Positions 1-4,501 of a stretch of DNA of 7,144 nucleotides are shown here, in pieces. The stretch comes from Desulfobacterales bacterium. Lineage in GTDB: Bacteria; Desulfobacterota; Desulfobacteria; Desulfobacterales; Desulfosalsimonadaceae. A program made the position numbers and the translations under genes. The DNA is taken from assembly GCA_018224315.1 (NCBI GenBank), contig JAGTVF010000316.1:1-7144 (forward strand), written 5' to 3'. The notes below the pieces were generated by a model, which made no database searches, was not told the origin of the DNA, and worked only from the letters and a program-made list of their open reading frames with translations. Each line of letters starts with the position of its first letter. The stretch's first letter is position 1.

Positions 1-332
1 AAGCCCGCCTGCAGCGAAGGCAGCCAGGCGGCCACCATGCCGTCCTGGTCCCCCTGGGCCACGGACTCCCACATGGCACCCAGGCTGACCGGCAGCAGTT
101 CGCACTCACGGCTGAGCCTCTTTTGGATGACAGCCTTGATCACATTGGAACTGGCCTTTTCCGAGGCCCAATCCACATAAACGATCTTTACGGGATTCCC
201 GGTTTCTTCCGGATCATCAACAGCGCCGTTTTTCTCGGATATACAGCCGGACAAGAGGATAAAAATCCACAAAAGCAGACACAGGACCCTTCGGGTACGG
301 TCAAGGATGCGGGGAAAAGAAAAACGTGGCAG
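1..332 (-). CDS. Glycine-betaine/proline-betaine ABC transporter substrate-binding lipoprotein (OpuAC/ProX type), N-terminal part
   Basis: This would be the ligand-capturing part of an osmoprotectant (betaine/choline class) ABC importer. 110 residues are visible before the gene leaves the window. The N-terminus is a lipoprotein signal: basic residues (R3, R8, R12, R14, R15), a hydrophobic run at about 16-27, and the lipobox L-S-G-C with Cys30 as the lipidation site. After a short polar tether come features typical of OpuAC domains: KIVYVDWASEKASSNVIK at 49-66, LGAMWESVAQGDQDGMVAAW at 84-103, then LP. Start choice: no in-frame ATG or GTG lies between the upstream stop (about 408-410) and the signal peptide. 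CTG at 330-332 sits 8 nt from GGAGG (341-345) and gives a well-formed signal peptide. The only other upstream candidate, TTG at 363-365, has no Shine-Dalgarno and would lie at or before the predicted transcript start. The family call is firm; the exact ligand is unknown, and permease and ATPase genes would lie outside the window. Confidence 0.86.
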   Translation of the reverse strand, partial: MPRFSFPRILDRTRRVLCLLLWIFILLSGCISEKNGAVDDPEETGNPVKIVYVDWASEKASSNVIKAVIQKRLSRECELLPVSLGAMWESVAQGDQDGMVAAWLPSLQAG

Positions 333-340
333 TTTACAGC

Positions 341-345
341 CCTCC
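341..345 (-). promoter_or_regulatory. Ribosome binding site selecting a CTG start for the betaine-binding lipoprotein
   Basis: GGAGG on the minus strand, 8 nt before CTG at 330-332. It is the only strong Shine-Dalgarno in the region and argues for an unusual CTG start. Confidence 0.6.
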
Positions 346-373
346 GCTGATAGTTGTTCACACAAAATTTTTG

Positions 374-402
374 ATAATAGATCAATACGATTTTGCCGTA
401 AA
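374..402 (-). promoter_or_regulatory. Sigma70-type promoter for the betaine-binding lipoprotein gene
   Basis: Minus strand: -35 TTTACG (397-402), 17-bp spacer, -10 TATTAT (374-379, five of six consensus bases). Transcription should begin near 367, leaving a leader of about 35 nt before the CTG start and containing the GGAGG. The spacing supports both the promoter and the start choice. Confidence 0.55.
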
Positions 403-499
403 GATTTTTATGAACAATGAATTTTGCCCCTGCAGCCGGCTGTAACAATTTTTTGTCATCTTTTAAATCAGACACAGATCTTAAATAAACAATTCCGTA

Positions 500-512
500 G
501 CTGTTAAACAGC
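500..512. repeat. 13-bp palindrome, possible operator
   Basis: GCTGTT-A-AACAGC is a perfect inverted repeat with a one-base centre. It lies between the DUF72 stop and the promoter of the betaine-binding gene, about 100 bp upstream of that promoter. The loop is too short and no T-tract follows, so it is not a terminator. It may be a protein-binding site; this rests on symmetry alone. Confidence 0.3.
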
Positions 513-586
513 CTTGTTGCAGAAGCGGGGGGAACAGAACCAAAACAGTGCGGGAAAACAATGACCGGAAAACACAGACAAACCAA

Positions 587-1336
587 TCACAAACCGCAGG
601 AATCAAGGATTTCTTTTAAGCGAAGGGCATTTTGGGGTGCAGCCGGGCCGTCGGTGTTGTCAAAATAGACATGCACGGCTCTGCCTTCACGGCGCCAGAC
701 CTTCACCTTCCGGGCCCATTGGGCGAGTTCATCGTCGCTGTAGGCGGACTGATAGGTCTGGGTGCGGCCATGGAGACGCACATAAACCATGTCCGTGCTC
801 ACCGCATCCCAGCGGGGCCAGTCAGCGGCATCGGAAATGCATACGGCCAGGCCGCAGCCTTCCAAAAACGCGCTTGCCTCCGGCACAAACCATGAAGAAT
901 CCCGGAATTCCAGCACATGGCGGACTTCTTTCCAGGATTGCAGGGCATCGGCAAAATTCTTTAGCCGGTCCATGTCCATGGGAAACGAGGCCGGCAGCTG
1001 CCAAAGCACTGCAGTGATTTTGTGCTGCAGGGGCAACACGTTGTTTTTCTGCTTTTGCACCGCCGGCAAAGGATCTTTTAACCGCTTGGTATGCGTGGTG
1101 TATCGGCTGCCCTTGATGGCAAAGAAAAAATCATCCGGAGTCCGGGTTTTCCAGCTGTTGATGATGTTTTCCTGGAGCAGCCGGTAAAACGTGGCATTGA
1201 CCTCCACTGCGTTAAAATATTGCGTGTAGTGCTCAAGCCATTTTTTCTGCGCAACCCCGGCAAAAAAATCTGCCTTCCACGCCTTATAATTCCAGCCGCT
1301 GGTGCCGATAAACAGTTCAGGGATTGTTTCAGTCAA
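587..1336 (-). CDS. DUF72 family protein (YecE-like, TIM-barrel fold)
   Basis: 249 residues, close to the usual full length of DUF72 (PF01904) proteins, whose biochemical role is still not settled. Visible family features in order: IGTSGWNY near the N-terminus (10-17), the AVEVNATFYR block (43-52), FAIKGSRYTTH (72-82), WQLPASF near the middle, EFRDSSW, YVRLHGR, and a C-terminal VYFDNTDG followed by PQNALRLKEIL. Start: the frame is open to a TTG at 1381, but AGGAG (1344-1348) lies 7 nt before a later TTG at 1334-1336. From there the protein begins M-T-E-T-I-P-E-L-F-I-G-T-S-G-W, the short lead-in expected for the family; the longer version adds 15 residues with no binding site. The product should be soluble and cytoplasmic. 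It is read divergently from the barrel gene, and downstream, on the same strand, lies the betaine-binding gene after a 254-bp gap. Confidence 0.93.
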   Translation of the reverse strand: MTETIPELFIGTSGWNYKAWKADFFAGVAQKKWLEHYTQYFNAVEVNATFYRLLQENIINSWKTRTPDDFFFAIKGSRYTTHTKRLKDPLPAVQKQKNNVLPLQHKITAVLWQLPASFPMDMDRLKNFADALQSWKEVRHVLEFRDSSWFVPEASAFLEGCGLAVCISDAADWPRWDAVSTDMVYVRLHGRTQTYQSAYSDDELAQWARKVKVWRREGRAVHVYFDNTDGPAAPQNALRLKEILDSCGL

Positions 1337-1343
1337 AACGTTT

Positions 1344-1348
1344 CTCCT
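1344..1348 (-). promoter_or_regulatory. Ribosome binding site deciding the TTG start of the DUF72 gene
   Basis: AGGAG on the minus strand, 7 nt before TTG at 1334-1336. It places the start 45 bases inside the longest open frame. Confidence 0.7.
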
Positions 1349-1405
1349 GATTGCTGTGCCCAAAAAAAGCCAATCAAGCAATTAACTTTTCGGATTTTCT
1401 AAGAA

Positions 1406-1432
1406 ATTAAACAGATTCCAAATCAATGTCAA
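1406..1432 (-). promoter_or_regulatory. Candidate promoter for the DUF72 gene
   Basis: Minus strand: a perfect -35 TTGACA (1427-1432) and a -10-like TTTAAT (1406-1411, five of six consensus bases), separated by 15 bp, shorter than the usual 17. A TGCCGGCA palindrome sits 4 bp upstream of the -35 box. The short spacer suggests either a weak promoter that needs an activator or a misassigned -10. Confidence 0.4.
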
Positions 1433-1435
1433 CAA

Positions 1436-1445
1436 TTGCCGGCAA
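1436..1445. promoter_or_regulatory. Palindrome TTGCCGGCAA, possible operator (DUF72 side)
   Basis: Perfect 10-bp palindrome with core TGCCGGCA, 3 bases upstream of the DUF72-facing TTGACA. The same core recurs at 1493-1500 next to the opposite promoter. Confidence 0.4.
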
Positions 1446-1491
1446 ACAAAAACCGTGTCCCCGTACGGCAAAGCATTCAGCAAAACCGCTC

Positions 1492-1501
1492 ATGCCGGCA
1501 T
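1492..1501. promoter_or_regulatory. Palindrome ATGCCGGCAT, possible operator (barrel side)
   Basis: Perfect 10-bp palindrome with core TGCCGGCA, 1 base upstream of TTGACA at 1503-1508. It would be centred near -42 of the plus-strand promoter, a typical class II activator position. Its centre is 56 bp from that of the other copy. Confidence 0.4.
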
Positions 1502-1502
1502 C

Positions 1503-1530
1503 TTGACAAAAAAAAGAAATTCAATTAAGG
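1503..1530 (+). promoter_or_regulatory. Candidate promoter for the beta-barrel gene (perfect -35, poor -10)
   Basis: TTGACA at 1503-1508 is a perfect -35 box followed by an A-rich spacer. The best match at the right distance is a poor -10 (TTAAGG, 1525-1530, spacer 16). It would start transcription near 1537, about 60 nt before the ATG at 1598. The poor -10 fits activator dependence but could mean it is not a promoter. Confidence 0.3.
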
Positions 1531-1597
1531 CTGACTCAGAATCAACTGCGCAAGGCCAAAACGCGCTTTGCGTCCAAAGGCAAACACTGGTCTTGTC

Positions 1598-2539
1598 ATG
1601 GAAGAAAAATCCGGCGTGTACCGGTATTTACTCACGTTTCTGCTTTTTCTCGCCCTGCCCTGCAATGCCGCGGCGCAAAGCGCCAAGCCCCTGAGTTACT
1701 GGCTGGGTTCCGGCTATGACGTGCCGGAAGTCCGGACCGAGGTCTTTACCATTGCCCCCGAGATAAAGCTCGGCATAGACTGCAGCGATAACATCCCCAT
1801 AGACGCCCCGCCTGGCAAAAACACCGCTGAGATGACCATTGTCATGACACCGGAGATGACCATCCGTTCCCGCGGGCCTGCACACTTTCTGGGCATTGAT
1901 ATCGGGTTCAACAGCGACATATTGACCACGCGATCCGCTGAGCCGGATATAAACAGCCATGTCTCGCTAAACGGCAGGATGGCGCTGCCCGGACAATCTT
2001 TTTTGACCGGCCGCATCAGGATCCGCAGCATGCACGAAGGAAACGGCGGGACGGAGTCCCTGCGCCTGGGCATTGGAACTGTTTTGCCCCTGAACCTGGA
2101 TGGGTCAGTCAAGCTATGGGGCGGGCACATGGACCGGGAGCGCGAGGATCTCAACGACATCAGCAGATTGTGGTGCGGCCTGTCTGTGGACTGGAAGGCC
2201 ACAACGCTGACCTGCTTTCAGGTCAGGGCCGAAACCTCTGTTGAAGAAACTGCAATGGCGGGCTCGCCGGGCATAGGGACATTTGACGCCCGGGCGCGGG
2301 TGGATCACCAGGTGTTGGAAAACCTGTTGGCGGGTGTCAATGTCCAATACAAAAACAATGACTACAAAGGCATTGATATAACGGATCAATACCTGGATTT
2401 CGGCCCCAGGCTCACCTATTTCTGGAACCGCAAAATCAGCGTGGAAGCCAGTCACACATACAGACAAAAAGACAGTAACGTGGAAAAAAGGCAATACACG
2501 GAAAATAAATTCGACCTGGCCATAAACGGAAAATTTTAA
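1598..2539 (+). CDS. Secreted outer-membrane beta-barrel protein, BBP2-like
   Basis: 313 residues from ATG 1598. The N-terminus is a Sec signal peptide: Y8-R9-Y10, hydrophobic L11-L20, then N-A-A-A-Q with likely cleavage after Ala26. Cys22 follows Pro and does not form a lipobox. The mature protein is rich in alternating polar/hydrophobic strands (GHFLGIDIGF-like, SVKLWGGHM, LAGVNVQYKN, ISVEASHTYR) and ends F-D-L-A-I-N-G-K-F, a typical final strand with C-terminal Phe for BAM-dependent insertion. The early APEIKLGIDCSDNI block and the late RQKDSNVEKRQYTENKFDL block resemble the BBP2 putative porin family (PF10082 type), often found in exopolysaccharide loci. A role in polymer or solute passage is therefore possible but unproven. 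Start: TTG 1568 would add 10 residues; neither it nor ATG 1598 has a clear Shine-Dalgarno, and GTG 1616 also leaves a usable signal peptide. It is divergent from DUF72, and its stop overlaps that of the convergent reductase gene. Confidence 0.85.
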   Translation: MEEKSGVYRYLLTFLLFLALPCNAAAQSAKPLSYWLGSGYDVPEVRTEVFTIAPEIKLGIDCSDNIPIDAPPGKNTAEMTIVMTPEMTIRSRGPAHFLGIDIGFNSDILTTRSAEPDINSHVSLNGRMALPGQSFLTGRIRIRSMHEGNGGTESLRLGIGTVLPLNLDGSVKLWGGHMDREREDLNDISRLWCGLSVDWKATTLTCFQVRAETSVEETAMAGSPGIGTFDARARVDHQVLENLLAGVNVQYKNNDYKGIDITDQYLDFGPRLTYFWNRKISVEASHTYRQKDSNVEKRQYTENKFDLAINGKF

Positions 2540-3531
2540 AGGCTGTGATCCAAAACGATTTTCCCGAAAGATTCAGCTTTCAAAAACGCCTTTAATGCAT
2601 CTGCCAGATCTCTGCGGCCGATGACCCGGGCTGTTTTTTCCGCACCCGGGCATGCCCACTGACCGGCAAGCTTTTCCCAGACCGCCTTTTTTTCCGCAAT
2701 GGGAATTTCCACCGAATCCACGCCCAGCAGGTTCACCCCCCTGAGGATAAACGGCAAAACCGTGGTTTCAACCTGTGTGCCGGCGGCCAGGCCGCAGCAG
2801 GAAACAGAGCCGCCCGGATAAATCTGCTTGAGCAGCTCTGCCAGGGGCGCGCCGCCCACGGTATCCACGGCGTTTGCAAACCCGGGTTTTAAAAGCGGCT
2901 TTTTTGACGGCTCAAAAGCTTCCCTGCCAACCACCCCGGATGCACCAAGCTGCCTGAGCCTCTCTGCCTGATCCGCCTTGCCGCTGACCGCCACCACTTC
3001 AAAGCCGATTTTTGACAAGATCTCAACGGCCACGCTGCCCACCGAGCCGCTGGCACCCGTGACAACCGCCCTGCCCTGACCGGCTGCAGCGCCCATTTTC
3101 AGCAGCTTTTCCACGCAAAGCCCCGCTGTCAGCCCAGCGGTACCGTATACCATTGCTTTGGGGGCATCCCAGCCCGGCGGCATGGGCACACACCAATCCG
3201 CAGGCACCCGGATGTATTGTCCGAAACCGCCGGGTGTGTTCATGCCCAGATCATAGCCGGTGACGATCACCTGATCACCCGCAGCCGGGCCCTGCCGGGA
3301 TTCAACCACCTCGCCGGCAGCATCAATTCCGGGGGTATGGGGATAGCTGCGGGTAACGCCCTTATTGCCGGAGGCGGAAAGGGCATCCTTATAGTTCAGC
3401 GATGAATGCGTGACCCGGATGAGCACATCGTTTTCAGGCAGATCGGAAATTTTGCAGGTCTCTTCTGCACCCTCATATCCGCCGTTTTTCTCATGAACCC
3501 GCCATGCCGTGTAAAGATCCGGACTTGTCAT
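2536..3531 (-). CDS. acuI: AcuI/YhdH-type acryloyl-CoA reductase (NADPH), zinc-free MDR family
   Basis: 331 residues, full length for the YhdH/AcuI branch of the medium-chain dehydrogenase/reductases. Characterised members reduce acryloyl-CoA to propionyl-CoA with NADPH, which detoxifies acrylate-type electrophiles or serves 3-carbon metabolism. Seen here: SSLNYKDAL at 43-51; PHTPGIDAAG at 64-73; VTGYDLGMNTPGGFGQY at 90-106, matching the YhdH glycine-rich loop; the substrate/cofactor segment MVYGTAGLTAG at 127-137; the nucleotide-binding loop VTGASGSVGS at 157-166; SGK at 183-185, at the adenosine 2'-phosphate pocket; AVDTVGG at 221-227; and TTVLPFILRGVNLLGVDSV at 256-274, nearly identical in style to E. 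coli YhdH. The structural zinc cysteines of alcohol dehydrogenases are absent. The ATG has a strong site: GGAGGAGG lies at 3536-3543. A 26-bp inverted repeat lies about 45 bp upstream of the start. The substrate is inferred from family, and other enoyl-CoA or quinone substrates remain possible. Confidence 0.94.
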   Translation of the reverse strand: MTSPDLYTAWRVHEKNGGYEGAEETCKISDLPENDVLIRVTHSSLNYKDALSASGNKGVTRSYPHTPGIDAAGEVVESRQGPAAGDQVIVTGYDLGMNTPGGFGQYIRVPADWCVPMPPGWDAPKAMVYGTAGLTAGLCVEKLLKMGAAAGQGRAVVTGASGSVGSVAVEILSKIGFEVVAVSGKADQAERLRQLGASGVVGREAFEPSKKPLLKPGFANAVDTVGGAPLAELLKQIYPGGSVSCCGLAAGTQVETTVLPFILRGVNLLGVDSVEIPIAEKKAVWEKLAGQWACPGAEKTARVIGRRDLADALKAFLKAESFGKIVLDHSL

Positions 3532-3573
3532 ATTGCCTCCTCCTGTGCTGGCACTTCACTTAAACGTTGATGC

Positions 3574-3599
3574 GCCTGTAAAAAATCTTTTTTACAGGC
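3574..3599. promoter_or_regulatory. 26-bp inverted repeat in the acuI/HAD divergent region, possible operator
   Basis: Perfect 12-bp arms, GCCTGTAAAAAA (3574-3585) and TTTTTTACAGGC (3588-3599), around a two-base centre TC. Outside them lies a second, imperfectly spaced pair, CACTTAA (3556-3562) and TTAAGTG (3604-3610). No T-tract follows a GC-rich stem, so a terminator is unlikely. It lies 42 bp upstream of the acuI ATG, where a regulator could cover the acuI promoter or leader. I could not find a convincing -35/-10 pair for acuI here. Confidence 0.5.
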
Positions 3600-3624
3600 A
3601 GTGTTAAGTGATTCAGTGTTAAGT
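3599..3624. repeat. Direct repeat of CAGTGTTAAGT (2 copies, 15-bp period)
   Basis: CAGTGTTAAGT occurs at 3599-3609 and 3614-3624, separated by 4 bases and abutting the right arm of the 26-bp inverted repeat. Part of it (TTAAGTG) pairs with CACTTAA at 3556-3562. It may be a regulator-binding array or the edge of a short degenerate repeat element. Confidence 0.45.
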
Positions 3625-3702
3625 AAAATCAAACGGTTTCACCGGACTGCGCACCCCGTTGCCGTCGGAAAGCGCGTGGGCCTGCCAGCCGCTGCAATGA
3701 AT

Positions 3703-3731
3703 TTGAAATCCTATAGATTCAGAATTATCAT
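3703..3731 (+). promoter_or_regulatory. Sigma70-type promoter for the HAD gene
   Basis: -35 TTGAAA (3703-3708, five of six), exactly 17 bp, -10 TATCAT (3726-3731, five of six). The transcript should begin near 3738, giving a leader of about 32 nt that contains the GGAGG at 3761-3765. This is the best promoter match in the window. Confidence 0.62.
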
Positions 3732-3769
3732 GAAAACACAAATGGCAAACCCAAAACCCTGGAGGGGAT

Positions 3770-4474
3770 ATGAACACGATCAAAGGATTGTTTTTTGATG
3801 TGGGCGGAACGGTTTTTGACTGGAAAAACACTGCGCGGGAACATATCGAAAAACTGGCTGCACAGCACGGCGAGACCATAGACAGCGAGGCCTTTGCCGT
3901 TGACTGGCGAAATGAGATGTTTAAAGTTCACACCCAGGTCAGGCAAGGCAACCTGCCCTGGATGAATTCCGATGACATGCACCTGCGGGCACTGGATAAA
4001 ATGAAAACCGATTACCCGCTGCTGACCCGAATTGATCCGGTCTCTTTGATAAAATCCACCTGGCATTGTCTCAGGGCATTTGACGGCGCCCCGGAGGCCA
4101 TTGCCCGCCTGCGGACCGGGTATACGGTGGTGGTGCTCACGATTTTGAGCTGGGAAAGTATTGTCAACAGCGCCAAGACAGCCGGGGTCCAATGGGACGG
4201 CATTTTGTCCTGCGAGTTTCTGGGCTATTACAAACCCTCCCTGCAGGCCTACATCAAAGCCACAGGCCTGCTGGGTCTCAAGCCGGAAGAATCCATGATG
4301 GTGGCCGCCCATGAAGGCGATCTGGCAGCCGCCCGGCAGGCCGGAATGCATACGGCTTATGTGAAGGTTCCGGAGAAAGACAACATGACCGAGGGCTTCG
4401 GCCAGCCCGAGCAGGTGGATTTTGATATCGAGGCACCGGATTTTGAAACCCTGTGCCAAAAGCTGAAGGTATAA
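3770..4474 (+). CDS. HAD-superfamily hydrolase, haloacid dehalogenase type II-like
   Basis: 234 residues, normal size for HAD subfamily IA proteins with an alpha-helical cap after motif I. Family members use an aspartate nucleophile to hydrolyse C-halogen or phosphoester bonds. Seen: motif I FDVGGT with nucleophile Asp10 and Thr14; a cap with DWRNEM, whose Arg47 aligns with the substrate-binding Arg of L-2-haloacid dehalogenases; VRQGNLPW at 57-64, characteristic of this branch; motif II region VLTIL with Thr124; motif III YYKPSLQAY with Lys155 and Tyr161; motif IV VAAHEGDLAAA with His181 and Asp184; then TAYVKVP. Oddities: the residue two after the nucleophile is Gly (Tyr or Phe in dehalogenases, Asp in phosphatases), and the usual LSNG of motif II reads LTIL. 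Dehalogenase activity is thus uncertain, and a phosphatase looks less likely still. The ATG is preceded by GGAGGGG (3761-3767). The gene is divergent from acuI and converges with the ATPase gene 27 bp away. Confidence 0.93.
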   Translation: MNTIKGLFFDVGGTVFDWKNTAREHIEKLAAQHGETIDSEAFAVDWRNEMFKVHTQVRQGNLPWMNSDDMHLRALDKMKTDYPLLTRIDPVSLIKSTWHCLRAFDGAPEAIARLRTGYTVVVLTILSWESIVNSAKTAGVQWDGILSCEFLGYYKPSLQAYIKATGLLGLKPEESMMVAAHEGDLAAARQAGMHTAYVKVPEKDNMTEGFGQPEQVDFDIEAPDFETLCQKLKV

Positions 4475-4501
4475 TAATTGATGTACCCGTAAATTTTGGG
4501 G

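Noticed and set aside
188..586. 132-codon open frame on the minus strand starting right after the DUF72 stop
   Set aside because: It starts at TTG with no binding site, overlaps the well-supported lipoprotein gene in another frame, and its translation resembles no family I know.
1714..2202. 162-codon minus-strand frame within the barrel gene
   Set aside because: Shadow frame rich in Ser/Arg/Pro, with no binding site. The plus-strand frame has a signal peptide and a barrel C-terminus.
2565..2580. Small hairpin GAAAG/CTTTC near the barrel/acuI junction
   Set aside because: Five weak pairs, inside the acuI coding region, with no T-tract on either strand; not a credible terminator.
3601..3798. 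65-codon plus-strand frame overlapping the HAD start, possible leader peptide
   Set aside because: No Shine-Dalgarno at its start or at the internal ATG 3730. It begins upstream of the predicted HAD promoter, and its composition is not protein-like.
3728..4459. 243-codon minus-strand frame opposite the HAD gene
   Set aside because: Antisense shadow of a gene with clear catalytic motifs; its His/Gly-rich translation has no domain and no start signal.
4475..4501. Possible bidirectional terminator between the HAD and ATPase genes
   Set aside because: The 27-bp gap holds only a 3-bp CCC/GGG pairing around an AT-rich loop, too weak to support.
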